Source of the DNA: an uncultured Verrucomicrobiales bacterium | GTDB lineage: Bacteria > Verrucomicrobiota > Verrucomicrobiia > Verrucomicrobiales > Akkermansiaceae | Assembly (NCBI GenBank): GCA_937893015.1 | Contig: CALBJX010000020.1 | Coordinates: 1 to 44,025, forward strand | Length of the DNA stretch: 44,025 bases | Direction of reading: 5' to 3' | Shown: in pieces, positions 16,399 to 25,663 of the stretch | Layout: each line of letters starts with the position of its first letter | How positions within the stretch are numbered: position 1 is the first letter of the stretch | Made by a program: the position numbers and the translations under genes | The notes under the pieces: generated by a model | The model's input: only the letters and a program-made list of their open reading frames with translations | Databases searched by the model: none | What the model was told of the DNA's origin: nothing

Positions 16399-16929
16399 AT
16401 GAACAGGTTTTTCTTCTTCCTTCTCGCTGTTGTGAGCATGGCTGCGCCGTCCGTGTGGGCGCAGAGCGCGGATTTGGCGGGTGCGTCGGGCGATATGGTG
16501 CGCGTGGTGCGCCACCCGGACGGCACGCGCTCGGTTTACCAGCGACAGGTGGGCTGGAAGGGCATGCGCTGTGCCACCTACACCGCCTCCGGCAAGCTCG
16601 CGGCGGTGAATGATTACACGGAGGGCAAGTATGGTCAGCTGGTGTCCTGCATTATCTACGACGATAAGAAGAAGAACATTATCTACAAGGTGGCCTACGG
16701 CTATGACAGTCGTGCCCGTTTGGTGGAGGAACGCATGTACAACCATCCTGCGGGTAAGCTGGTGCAGCGTGTGATTTACAAGTACGACCGCAACGGCGAG
16801 CGTTCCAAACCCGTCATCATCTCGCTCAACACGGGCGGCGGCGCCGTGACGCAGGAAATTGCCCCCACGATGAAGGATGATGTGAACGCCATCAACAAGG
16901 AGATGCGCAACCGCGGTCAGCGCCGCTGA
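16399..16929 (+). CDS. Secreted protein with tyrosine-rich repeats
   Basis: 176 residues. The signal peptide is MNRFFFFLLAVVSMAAPSVWA, cut before QSAD. The mature protein has short beta-strand-like units resembling antitoxin/YD-type repeats (VRVVRHPDGTRSVYQRQ, YTASGKLAAVNDYTEG, YDSRARLVEERMYNH, YDRNGERSKPV), followed by a more helical C-terminus. No catalytic motif is seen, and the role is unknown. The promoter lies so close that the mRNA is probably leaderless. The next gene follows after 24 nt with a good ribosome-binding site, so the two are likely co-transcribed. Confidence 0.8.
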   Translation: MNRFFFFLLAVVSMAAPSVWAQSADLAGASGDMVRVVRHPDGTRSVYQRQVGWKGMRCATYTASGKLAAVNDYTEGKYGQLVSCIIYDDKKKNIIYKVAYGYDSRARLVEERMYNHPAGKLVQRVIYKYDRNGERSKPVIISLNTGGGAVTQEIAPTMKDDVNAINKEMRNRGQRR

Positions 16930-16953
16930 TACAACGAAAGGAAGTTTTTTGAT

Positions 16954-17247
16954 ATGGAATCGTTCTCTTGGCAGGATAAGGATGCCGACGGCAATAAGGT
17001 GATATACGAGGCCCGTCACTTCGGCGGCTGGTGGCAGCTCATGGTGGCGCCCAAGGTGGGGCGAGCCCAACGAGATGAGGTGGAATTCACCCCCGCGGAT
17101 TTCACCGAAGACATTTGGCAGGCCCTGCGCGACCACCTGTGGCGCAAATACCAGCGCCGCCGCGTGTCGTGGGACCTCGTGCAGCACATCGACGATATTC
17201 TGGCGGGTAAGGCCGTCAACGAACGCCGCGACCGGAGGAAGAAGTGA
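16954..17247 (+). CDS. Hypothetical 97-residue basic protein
   Basis: Small, Trp- and Arg-rich protein (GGWWQLMVAPKVG, RDHLWRKYQRRRVSWD) without signal peptide or membrane segment. It starts after the ribosome-binding site AAAGGAAG. Its stop codon overlaps the mazG start, so translation is probably coupled. I do not recognise the family. Its position before mazG suggests only that the two are made together. Confidence 0.75.
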   Translation: MESFSWQDKDADGNKVIYEARHFGGWWQLMVAPKVGRAQRDEVEFTPADFTEDIWQALRDHLWRKYQRRRVSWDLVQHIDDILAGKAVNERRDRRKK

Positions 17248-18071
17248 TGATGACCGAGCAGGAGATGATTTCCTGCCGCGAGCCTGAGCGGCAGCTGGAA
17301 CGCGCGATTGCCCTCATGCACCGCCTGCGTCAGCCGGACGGCTGCCCCTGGGATGCCGCTCAGACGCATGACTCCATCGTCAGCAATATGCTGGAGGAGT
17401 GCTACGAGGCGATTGACGCCATCCGCAGCCGCGACTGGCTGCACCTGCGCGAGGAGCTGGGCGACGTGCTCATGCAGGTGCTGTTCCACGCCGAGATGGC
17501 GAGCGAGAACCCCGAGGCAGGTTTTTCTATTACTGATGTGGCGCAGGAGCTCTCCGACAAGCTGGTGCGCCGCCACCCGCACGTGTTCGGGGATGCCGTG
17601 GCGAAGGACGCGGAGGGCGTGCTCTCCGTCTGGGATGCCGTGAAGCGCAAGGAGCACGATATCGAAGATAAGCCCTATCTGCACGACTACGGCAAGGGGC
17701 TGCCCTCTCTGCTGCGCGCCTACAAGCTCACCAAAAAGGTGGCGAAGGTCGGCTTCGACTGGCCCGACCACGCGGGCGTGGTGGACAAAATCCGCGAGGA
17801 GACGCGCGAGGTGGAGGAAACCCTCGCCTACGATGACGCTGATCCGCGCGTGCAGGAAGAACTGGGGGACCTCCTCTTTGTCATCGTGAATCTCTGCCGC
17901 CGCCGCAAGGTGGACCCCGAGCTCGCGCTGGATGCCGCCAATCGCAAGTTCGAACGCCGTTTCAACGGCATTGAACGCCGCCTGAAAGAGCAGGGCCTGA
18001 CGCTCGCCGCCGCCACCGCCGACCAAATGGAACAGGCGTGGCAAGAAGAAAAACACGCCGAACACCCCTAA
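17247..18071 (+). CDS. mazG: Nucleoside triphosphate pyrophosphohydrolase MazG
   Basis: 274 residues. It hydrolyses nucleoside triphosphates to monophosphates and pyrophosphate, removing abnormal nucleotides and influencing ppGpp. Two MazG modules are visible: LEECYEAIDAI with LREELGDVLMQVLFHAEMA in the first, and IREETREVEETL with VQEELGDLLFVIVNLCR in the second. The linker region VWDAVKRKEH is typical of full-length MazG. GGAGGAA at 17234 sits best for the ATG at 17247; a GTG at 17244 and an ATG at 17250 are alternatives. It overlaps the previous stop codon by one base. Confidence 0.93.
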   Translation: MMTEQEMISCREPERQLERAIALMHRLRQPDGCPWDAAQTHDSIVSNMLEECYEAIDAIRSRDWLHLREELGDVLMQVLFHAEMASENPEAGFSITDVAQELSDKLVRRHPHVFGDAVAKDAEGVLSVWDAVKRKEHDIEDKPYLHDYGKGLPSLLRAYKLTKKVAKVGFDWPDHAGVVDKIREETREVEETLAYDDADPRVQEELGDLLFVIVNLCRRRKVDPELALDAANRKFERRFNGIERRLKEQGLTLAAATADQMEQAWQEEKHAEHP

Positions 18072-18073
18072 CG

Positions 18074-19051
18074 ATGGCCTTCAGAAAAAACCATGGCCTG
18101 CGTTTCCTGATTTGTACATTGTACATTGTACATTGTACATTTATAGCGGGCTGCACCTCAACGGAAAAAGCCCCGGAAAATACCCCCTTGCGCAACCCGA
18201 TTGCCGCCATGAATATGGAGCAGGCGGCAGAGGACACGGGCAACCCCCTGTTGCCCAACAAGGGCGACCCCGGTGCGGTGAACTACAACGTGTCCACCTC
18301 CGAAGAGCTGGAGAAGATTGACAACGGCGCGGAGGGCGAGGTGTTCTTCACTGACCCCGACAACCCTGACAAGGAGATTGAGGGCATCACCGCCGCTTTC
18401 GAGAGCCGCCGCAACGGCAACGGCTGGATGAGCGACTTCGGCCGCGCCTTGCGCTTTGCTCACCGCGAAAGTCGTCCGCTCATCATCTGGTTCCACGACT
18501 CCGTCATCAGCCCCAAGAGCTCGCAGCTCGGGGAGCAGCTCCTCGATACGCCCAAGTTCAACAACTGGTGCAAGGACCGCGTCGTGCGTGTGAAGCTGGA
18601 CTCCGGCGCGGCGCTCAAGGACGACAAGTCTCAGGCGCGTTACTCCCGCAATGCCATCGATGGGCTGGCGTTGAAATACGGCCTCAAAAAGCGCCCGGCC
18701 ATTGCTGTCATCTCCCCTCGCGGCAAGTTTATCGTCGGTGTGGACGGCTACAGCGGCTATCTGCAGGAGGTCGACGATGTGATTCGCCAAGGCGTGGCTC
18801 AGAGTGAGACCGACATGGAGAACTACAAGGCCAAGCTGGAGCCCAAGGGCTACCGCACCTGGCACTCTGCAACAGGCAACATGAGCCTGTTTGCCAAACT
18901 CCAGCGCTTCGATGAGCAAAAGCAGCTCGTCTACCTCAAGGAGTACGGCGGACGCATCACGAAGACCAAACTCTCCCGCTTCGCTCAGGAGGATATCGAC
19001 TACATCAAGGAATACCTCGATAAAAAGGCCGCGAAGAAGTATCGTTTATGA
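18074..19051 (+). CDS. Lipoprotein: thioredoxin-like plus SHD1-like domain
   Basis: 325 residues from the ATG at 18074. The signal peptide ends with the lipobox FIAGC. Its hydrophobic core (FLICTLYIVHCTF) is encoded by a GTACATT heptamer repeat (18108-18143). Residues about 110-235 look like a thioredoxin fold (RPLIIWFHDSVISPKS, FNNWCKDRVVRVKLD, KKRPAIAVISPRGKF), but the redox CxxC is absent, replaced by the SVISPK region. The C-terminus (about 268-320: RTWHSATGN, LVYLKEYGGRITKT, LSRFAQEDIDYI) matches the SHD1-type module common in Planctomycetes and Verrucomicrobia. A binding or chaperone role seems more likely than redox. It overlaps the tetR-type gene by 4 nt. Confidence 0.85.
   Translation: MAFRKNHGLRFLICTLYIVHCTFIAGCTSTEKAPENTPLRNPIAAMNMEQAAEDTGNPLLPNKGDPGAVNYNVSTSEELEKIDNGAEGEVFFTDPDNPDKEIEGITAAFESRRNGNGWMSDFGRALRFAHRESRPLIIWFHDSVISPKSSQLGEQLLDTPKFNNWCKDRVVRVKLDSGAALKDDKSQARYSRNAIDGLALKYGLKKRPAIAVISPRGKFIVGVDGYSGYLQEVDDVIRQGVAQSETDMENYKAKLEPKGYRTWHSATGNMSLFAKLQRFDEQKQLVYLKEYGGRITKTKLSRFAQEDIDYIKEYLDKKAAKKYRL
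18108..18143. repeat. Heptamer repeat encoding a signal peptide
   Basis: TGATTTGTAC followed by about four GTACATT units. It lies inside the lipoprotein gene and encodes a repeating hydrophobic CTLYIVH pattern. The same 30-plus bases occur inverted at the start of pbpC (31612-31647), including the flanking TCCTGATTTGTAC. Confidence 0.85.
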
Positions 19052-19662
19052 GCAAGTCCGATGAGACCAAGGAACGCATCATGCGCGCCGCCGTGCAGCA
19101 GTTCACGCTGCTCGGCTACGAGGGCGCGGCGGTGCGCGACATTGCCCGCTCCGCGGGGGTGAACATAGGTCTTATCCGCTACCACTTCGGCAGCAAGGCG
19201 GATTTGTACCGCGACACGCTGGCCTATCTCGCCGAACCTTACAACGCCGTCTGTCTTGCCGCCCTGCGCACGGCAAAGGAGCAGGGAAGCGCAGAGGAGA
19301 TTCTGGTATCGTGGTTGCTCGCCCCCATCACCGATTGGCAGGAGAATGCCGTCGCCGGCGGCGAAGACGTTCTGTGCTTTCTGAATAAGATGGGCTATGA
19401 AGCCCCTGAGCTCACGCGCGATGTGTACGAAAGCCACTACTCCTACGCCCAGCAGGAGTGGGAGGATGCGGTGCGCACTTTCTTCCCCAAGATGCAGCGT
19501 GCGGACTGGCTCTGGTGCCTCACCTGCCTGCGCGGCATGTACTTCAACATCGTGGCGCACAATGATTTCACGCTCTGGGGCCTGCCCGCCATCCGCGGCA
19601 AGGAGGCCGCCATCCGGCGACTTGCGGGCGACATGCTCGCCCTGCTCAAAACATATGCCTGA
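19048..19662 (+). CDS. TetR-family transcriptional regulator
   Basis: 204 residues. The N-terminal DNA-binding domain is clear: TKERIMRAAVQQFTLLGYEGAAVRDIARSAGV, NIGLIRYHFGSKADLYRDTL. The C-terminal ligand-binding part (about 70-204) is helical and resembles the CerR/YcdC-like subgroup. The gene starts within the stop codon of the lipoprotein gene (ATGA), so it probably belongs to the same transcript. No efflux gene is adjacent, so the target and ligand are unknown. Confidence 0.9.
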   Translation: MSKSDETKERIMRAAVQQFTLLGYEGAAVRDIARSAGVNIGLIRYHFGSKADLYRDTLAYLAEPYNAVCLAALRTAKEQGSAEEILVSWLLAPITDWQENAVAGGEDVLCFLNKMGYEAPELTRDVYESHYSYAQQEWEDAVRTFFPKMQRADWLWCLTCLRGMYFNIVAHNDFTLWGLPAIRGKEAAIRRLAGDMLALLKTYA

Positions 19663-19719
19663 ACCTGAAGCGCTTTGAGCTTGAAATGAACTGCTGTTTG
19701 TGATAGAGATACGGATTGA

Positions 19720-20454
19720 ATGGATGCACATGCGGCACAGTGGATAGGCTCTCGCCCCAAGCAGGAAGATGCGTACGGAGTGCGCCATTTTCCCGATGGG
19801 TCATTAATCGTTGTCTGCGACGGCATGGGTGGGCATGATCGCGGTGAGCTCGCCTCCGCTACGGCGGTGAAAGCATTCATCGCCTCCTTTGCCGAATCCG
19901 TTGCCGTGGGGCGTCTGTCCCTCACACAGTGCCTGCATGAGGCTCTCCTGCAGGCGAACGCCGCGGTCGGTAAGCTGTATGAGGGGACGAATACCTATGG
20001 CGGTACGACACTGCTGGGCGTTTTCGCCGGGCGCGGTGTGGTGCGCTGGGTGAGTGTGGGGGATTCCGCATTTTATCTGTGGCGGCAGGGAACCCTGCGC
20101 CGCCTGAATGATGACCATTCCATGCGCACCGTGTATGAAAAATTTGTATGTCCCGGCGGCATGACGCGGCGGGAAGCCATGGCGGGCGGACATGTCCTCC
20201 GCAGTGCGGTGACCGGAGAGGAGATCCCGCTGATTGATGAGCGTGAACGCCCCTTTCCCCTTCTCCCGGGGGACCGCCTGATTTTGAGTACGGATGGTTT
20301 GGAGCCCCTGCTGGAACAAGGCGTGCTGAGCACAGCGGTGCGACGGCTGCTGATGAACCGCAGCGGTAGTCTGGCGGCAGAGCTGGTGCAGGCCTGTGTC
20401 GAACGGCGCGATGCCTATGCGGACAACGTGACGGTTGTGACGCTGGATGCATAA
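19720..20454 (+). CDS. PP2C-type serine/threonine phosphatase
   Basis: 244 residues, a compact cytoplasmic PP2C without membrane segment. Metal-binding motifs in order: SRPKQEDAYG, VCDGMGGHDRGELAS, GGTTLLGVF, VSVGDSAFYLWR, ILSTDGLEPLL and DNVTVVTLDA. It should remove phosphate from Ser/Thr residues placed by Hanks-type kinases; none is present in this window. A weak promoter (TTGAAA at 19681, 17 nt, TAGAGA) precedes it. It ends against the convergent terminator at 20459-20483. Confidence 0.92.
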   Translation: MDAHAAQWIGSRPKQEDAYGVRHFPDGSLIVVCDGMGGHDRGELASATAVKAFIASFAESVAVGRLSLTQCLHEALLQANAAVGKLYEGTNTYGGTTLLGVFAGRGVVRWVSVGDSAFYLWRQGTLRRLNDDHSMRTVYEKFVCPGGMTRREAMAGGHVLRSAVTGEEIPLIDERERPFPLLPGDRLILSTDGLEPLLEQGVLSTAVRRLLMNRSGSLAAELVQACVERRDAYADNVTVVTLDA

Positions 20455-20483
20455 AAAACGGCCTGACGCAAGACGTCAGGCCG
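20453..20483 (-). terminator. Shared convergent terminator
   Basis: 10-bp stem CGGCCTGACG/CGTCAGGCCG with a 5-nt loop. On the minus strand it is followed by T6 (the A run at 20453-20458), ending the gene at 20506-20988. It also lies just behind the PP2C gene. Confidence 0.8.
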
Positions 20484-20505
20484 AGAAATAAACGGGAAGA
20501 AGCGC

Positions 20506-20988
20506 TTACTTCTTAATCTTCAGTGCGGGTTTCGTCACCTTGAGGCCGTCGGTGCTGAGCGTGGCGGCGGGCTTGGTGACCTCCACGGAGGGCTTAGCAG
20601 GCGCGGTGGGAGTGGCGGCGTCTTTGGCAGCTTCCACGGCAGCCTTGGCCTCATTCACCTTAGCAGCGGCAGCGTCCTGAGCGGCAGAGGCGGCATCCGT
20701 CACCTCCGTCACCTTGGCCTCGGCCGCATCCTTGGCGGCACTCACTTGGTCTTCGACGCCTTGCTTGGCAGCGGCGACGGAGTCCTCCGCATTCTTCTTG
20801 GCCTCAGCCAGTTTGTCGGCGGCGGAGGGGCCTTCGGGCTTGGTGACTTCCACGGCGGGCTTGGTCACCTTCACGCCCGTGGCATCGGCCGTCACGGCGG
20901 GCTTCTTGATGTTCACTTTGGGCAGGGCTGCGGAAGCGGAAAGGGCACCCGCACCGAGAATGAGAGCGATAAGCAGAGTCTTGTGCAT
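20506..20988 (-). CDS. Exported Ala/Lys-rich helical protein
   Basis: 160 residues with signal peptide MHKTLLIALILGAGALSASA. The mature protein is low complexity. Residues about 55-125 form a long Ala-rich amphipathic helix with near-heptad spacing (AEAKKNAEDSVAAAKQGVEDQVSAAKDAAEAKV). It is flanked by matching short repeats of the type KVTKPA on both sides, and the protein ends KPALKIKK. It resembles apolipoprotein- or LEA-like sequences in composition only. It could coat membranes or act as a periplasmic spacer. Its own promoter lies at 21041-21069, divergent from coaB. Confidence 0.8.
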   Translation of the reverse strand: MHKTLLIALILGAGALSASAALPKVNIKKPAVTADATGVKVTKPAVEVTKPEGPSAADKLAEAKKNAEDSVAAAKQGVEDQVSAAKDAAEAKVTEVTDAASAAQDAAAAKVNEAKAAVEAAKDAATPTAPAKPSVEVTKPAATLSTDGLKVTKPALKIKK

Positions 20989-21040
20989 ATCCGGAATTCT
21001 ATGTTAGGGTTAAAGTGACCGCCTGAACGGCGGCGGGATC

Positions 21041-21069
21041 ATTGTACACCCTTTTTCCCCATTTCGCAA
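21041..21069 (-). promoter_or_regulatory. Promoter of the Ala/Lys-rich protein
   Basis: On the minus strand, TTGCGA, 17-nt spacer, TACAAT, about 50 nt upstream of the start codon at 20988. It is back-to-back with the coaB promoter at 21087. Confidence 0.75.
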
Positions 21070-21086
21070 GTTGTCTTTTGCCGTGC

Positions 21087-21115
21087 TTGCCAATGGCGCG
21101 TCTATTTGGTATCAT
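21087..21115 (+). promoter_or_regulatory. Promoter of coaB-rsgA, leaderless
   Basis: TTGCCA, 17-nt spacer, TATCAT. The -10 box ends 7 nt before the ATG at 21123, so the message should start at the coding sequence. Confidence 0.75.
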
Positions 21116-21122
21116 GCAGGGC

Positions 21123-21751
21123 ATGAAGTTCCTCATCACCGCCGGTCCCACGCGCGAAGCGCTCGACCCCGCCCGCTATATCACCAACCGTTCCTCCGGC
21201 CGCATGGGCTATGCGCTGGCCGGTGCGGCGCGGCACGACGGGCACGAGGTGATTCTCATCTCCGGCCCCACCGCGTTGGATGTGCCCGCAGGGGTGGATT
21301 TCATCCACGTGGAAAGCGCACAGGAGATGTATGAGGCCGTGCGCGACATGGTGAAATATGCGGATGTGGCCATCCTCTGCGCTGCCGTGGCGGACTACCG
21401 CCCCGTGGCGTACAGCGAGCAGAAAATCAAGAAGGACGGCGACCGCCTCATCATCGAGCTGGAGCGCACGCCCGACATCCTCGGCAGCATGCGCGACGTC
21501 TTCGGCTTCACCGGCACGCTCATCGGCTTTGCCGCCGAGACGCAGCATGTGGAGGATTATGCCCGCGGCAAGCTGGAGCGCAAGAAGTGCGACTTCATCG
21601 TGGCGAACGATGTGTCCCGCACGGATATCGGCTTCGACACCCGCGAGAACGAGGTGGCCCTCGTGTTCCCCGACCATACGGAATACTTGGAGAAGGACAC
21701 GAAGGAGCATATCGCCATGCACATCATCGAACACGCCACCATCATCCGCCG

Positions 21752-21755
<4 letters not shown>
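21123..21755 (+). CDS. coaB: Stand-alone phosphopantothenoylcysteine synthetase
   Basis: 210 residues. It joins cysteine to 4'-phosphopantothenate in coenzyme A synthesis. The N-terminus ITAGPTREALDPARYITNRSSGRMGYALA is the nucleotide-binding signature of CoaB. Further motifs are AAVADYRPV, EQKIKKDGDRLIIELERTPDIL and IGFAAETQ. In most bacteria this is the C-terminal half of a CoaBC fusion; here the decarboxylase (CoaC) half is absent from the start, so coaC must lie elsewhere. An open frame upstream of 21123 has no family sequence. It overlaps rsgA by 4 nt (ATGA). Confidence 0.9.
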
Positions 21756-22867
<1,112 letters not shown>

Positions 22868-22887
22868 GATTGCTCCCCGGGAAAGGA

Positions 22888-22922
22888 AAAAGCCGATTCG
22901 GGAGGACTCCGAATCGGCTTTT
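22888..22922. terminator. Bidirectional terminator
   Basis: 13-bp stem AAAGCCGATTCGG/CCGAATCGGCTTT with T runs on both strands. It serves rsgA on the plus strand and the GH57 gene on the minus strand. Confidence 0.9.
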
Positions 22923-22939
22923 CGGTGCTGAAAGGGCAA

Positions 22940-24124
22940 TCAGGCCATTGAGGCTAAATCCGCCTTGTGAATCATCTCGGCCTCCTGCTTGACGCGGACC
23001 TGAAGGTCGGCCAGCGCGTTCATGTAGTAGATGTAGGCATCGTAGGGAGAGGGGTAGGGGGTGAACCCGTTGCTCTTCTCCATGTAGTGGAAGTGGTCGG
23101 CGCTCTGGAGCTTGCGCCAGACGTGAATCATGTCGCGGTCCTCGCTGGCCTTGACCGGCTTCTCCAGCGCGTAAATCTTCTTGATGGCCTCCTGCTGCAT
23201 GACATTGCCGTTCCAATGCGTGGTGGTGCCGAAGGTGGAGCAGGTGAGGGGATTGGGGCAGTCCAGCGTGCCCGTGGAGGGCAGGGTGCGGACGGCTTCC
23301 GTGGGCGTGAGGAAGGTGTGGCCGTTGAACACACAGGTGCGGATGAGCGTGCGCCAGAACTCAAACACGCCCGTGGTGTCGGGCTGGCGTTCGCCCAGCG
23401 TCTCGTAGTCCATGGAGATGTTGATGACCTGCCCCTCCTGCTGCCCCAGCCAGTCGGCGTAGGTGTAGGGGGAGAGGGGGTACTCGCTCCAGCTCGGGTC
23501 CACGCGGCGGTTGGCGAGGTCGTTGGACATGTGGCGGTTCTGGAGCAGGGTCTTGGTCTTGGCAATGAGCGGGGCACACATCACGTTGTTGACGTGCATG
23601 TTGCTCATCATGCGGCCGTTGCTCGCCGCCATGATGCCCTCGAAGCCCATATCGTAGGCCTGCGCAGCAATGGCGTTGGAGTAGAGCATGCCTGTGTTCC
23701 ACAGCACCGTGGGCCGTTGCCCGAAGAGTTTTTCGATGAGGTCGCCGTGCTCCTCCACCTGCTCGGCAAACTCCGCGGGGCTGTAGAGCGAGGCGAGGGA
23801 GGCGTAGTACGGCATGGCGAGGAACTCCACACAGCCTGTCTCCGCCAGCTCGCGGAAGGAGGCAATGAGGTCGGGGCGGTGGTAGTGCGCCTGCTCGAGA
23901 ATCACGCCCGAGAGCGCGAGCGCGAACTTAAACTTATGGTCAGTGAGCTCGATGAGCTGCTTCATCATGCGGTTGGCGGGCAGGTAGCAACGCTCCGCTA
24001 CCTCGCTGAGCACACGGCCGTTGAGGTGGTCGTCCTCGTAGAAGGCGTGCTCGCCGATTTTGAAGAAGTCGTAGGGTATCAGTCGGTTGGGCTGATGCGC
24101 GTGAAAGGTGAGAGTAATATTCAT
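22940..24124 (-). CDS. GH57 alpha-amylase-like protein, nucleophile missing
   Basis: 394 residues. GH57 regions are visible: HAHQP (8-12), GCVEFL (97-102) and ISMDYETLGE (237-244), with the general acid D239. The catalytic nucleophile, Glu in active MJ1611-type enzymes (an NTELIY-like motif), is Gly145 here in LWNTGMLYS. The assignment of that position is from remembered family alignments. Bacteroides homologues next to glycogen synthase also vary there. The protein may bind or remodel glucan rather than hydrolyse it in the classic way. It lies 24 nt downstream of the GT4 gene on the same strand, suggesting a shared glycogen operon. Confidence 0.88.
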   Translation of the reverse strand: MNITLTFHAHQPNRLIPYDFFKIGEHAFYEDDHLNGRVLSEVAERCYLPANRMMKQLIELTDHKFKFALALSGVILEQAHYHRPDLIASFRELAETGCVEFLAMPYYASLASLYSPAEFAEQVEEHGDLIEKLFGQRPTVLWNTGMLYSNAIAAQAYDMGFEGIMAASNGRMMSNMHVNNVMCAPLIAKTKTLLQNRHMSNDLANRRVDPSWSEYPLSPYTYADWLGQQEGQVINISMDYETLGERQPDTTGVFEFWRTLIRTCVFNGHTFLTPTEAVRTLPSTGTLDCPNPLTCSTFGTTTHWNGNVMQQEAIKKIYALEKPVKASEDRDMIHVWRKLQSADHFHYMEKSNGFTPYPSPYDAYIYYMNALADLQVRVKQEAEMIHKADLASMA

Positions 24125-24148
24125 CTGAGGGTCGTGGGGTGTACGTTT

Positions 24149-25453
24149 TTACCAACCGAGCACGTGGTGATAGACGCGAATCATCTTATCCGCGGCAGTC
24201 TCCCAGCTGGAGTTCCTGATGTCCTGCGCACTCTGCTCGGCGACGCGCTTGTAGAGCTCTTCGTCCGTGATGAGGTCGATGATGTGCTTGGCCATCATGT
24301 CCACATCCCAGAAGTCCGCCTTCAGTGCGCCCTTCATCACCTCGGCCACGCCGCTCTGCTTGGAGATGACGGCGGGGATGTTGAACTGCGCGGCTTCTAG
24401 CGCGGAGAGGCCGAAGGGCTCGGAGACGGAGGGCATGCAGTACACGTCTGTCATGGAGAGCAGCTCGTTCACCTTCTGCTTGTTCAGGAAGCCCGTGAAG
24501 TGGAACTTGTCGCCCACGCCGTGGAAGGCCCCTGTCTCGATGAGCTGGCGGAGCTTTTCGCCCGTGCCGGCCATCACGAAGCGCACGTTGTCCGTCTGCT
24601 CCAGCACCTTGGCGGCAATTTGCAGGAAGAACTCCGGCCCCTTCTGCGCCGTGAGACGGCCGAGGAAGAGAACAAGTTTTTCGGGGAATTTCTTCTTGCT
24701 GTGGAAGACGTGCACGGGGTCGGCACCGTTGTGCACGGGGAAAATCTTGGCGGGGTCGATGCCGTAGTGCCCCGCGGCGACGAGGCCCGTGTACTTGGAG
24801 ACGGGAATGACCGCGTCCGCCTGTTCCATGCCGTACTTCTCGATGTCGTAAATCCAGCCGCGGGCATCCGCGCCCGCGCGGTCGAACTGAGAGGCGTGCA
24901 GATGCACCACGAGAGGCTTGCCCGTGGCCTTCTTCACCTCCACGCCCGCGAGGTAGGTCATCCAGTCGTGTGCGTGTACCACATCGAAGTCGTAGCTGCG
25001 GGCCATGACGGCGCAGATTTTGGAGAACTCAATCACTTTGCGCGCGAGGTCACCCGCGTACAGGTCCTCCTTGCCGGAGAAGAGGGCCAGATCCGCCTCG
25101 TGCACCTTGCTGAAGAGCAGCTTGCCCTCCTTGGTGAAGGTGATGTGCCCGGGCGTGCCCTCGCAGCAGGCGTAGGGGTCGAGGTTGACGGGGGCTTTGC
25201 CCACCACGGAAAAGCTTTCGTAGGTGTAGCCCTCTTCCATGGTCTGCAGGTTGGCGTGTTCCAAGTTGTTCAGGCCCTTGAGCGTGAATCCCTCATACAC
25301 GGCGGCAGGGTCGGCCTTCGGTACAATGACGGAGAGGTCTACCTTGGACGACAGTGCGCGGGAGATGCCCATGCACGCCACGCCCAGTCCGCCGTTAATC
25401 AACGGCGGGAACTCCCAGCCTAATTCCAAAACTTTGATTCTTCTGTTACTCAT
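24149..25453 (-). CDS. GT4 glycosyltransferase, probable glycogen synthase
   Basis: 434 residues, GT-B fold. The N-terminal loop LELGWEFPPLINGGLG binds the sugar nucleotide and acceptor, as in bacterial and archaeal glycogen synthases. Conserved segments follow: VVHAHDWMTYLAG, VVHLHASQFDR, FLGRLTAQKGPEFFL and the EX7E region PSVSEPFGLSALEAAQF. Length and order match the GT4 enzymes paired with GH57 proteins in Bacteroidetes. The likely reaction is alpha-glucan elongation from ADP- or UDP-glucose. Related GT4 enzymes make other glycans, so the substrate is inferred from the GH57 neighbour. Confidence 0.88.
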   Translation of the reverse strand: MSNRRIKVLELGWEFPPLINGGLGVACMGISRALSSKVDLSVIVPKADPAAVYEGFTLKGLNNLEHANLQTMEEGYTYESFSVVGKAPVNLDPYACCEGTPGHITFTKEGKLLFSKVHEADLALFSGKEDLYAGDLARKVIEFSKICAVMARSYDFDVVHAHDWMTYLAGVEVKKATGKPLVVHLHASQFDRAGADARGWIYDIEKYGMEQADAVIPVSKYTGLVAAGHYGIDPAKIFPVHNGADPVHVFHSKKKFPEKLVLFLGRLTAQKGPEFFLQIAAKVLEQTDNVRFVMAGTGEKLRQLIETGAFHGVGDKFHFTGFLNKQKVNELLSMTDVYCMPSVSEPFGLSALEAAQFNIPAVISKQSGVAEVMKGALKADFWDVDMMAKHIIDLITDEELYKRVAEQSAQDIRNSSWETAADKMIRVYHHVLGW

Positions 25454-25663
25454 AAAATGGTCGGTGTCGCAGTAGGAACACGGGCGTTATCCACACACCC
25501 CAGTTTCCCCTTTATTAAAGCGCAAGGAAAGTGACTTGTCGAGCTTAAAGTCTGTTCAAACGATGACAAAAACGCCGTTTACGGACTCTTCTTCACACAA
25601 AGACGGACTTTTCACTCGCTTGTCTTTCAAGGATGTGGTACGATTCCCCCATCTGTTCCTGCT

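Noticed and set aside
18108..18143. CRISPR array or phage attachment site at the heptamer repeats
   Set aside because: Units are only 7 nt with no spacers, and there are no cas, integrase or phage genes in the window.
25487..25495. Perfect DnaA box TTATCCACA upstream of the macroglobulin gene
   Set aside because: I noticed only this one. A given 9-mer is expected about once in three windows of this size by chance, and there is no cluster or AT-rich unwinding region.
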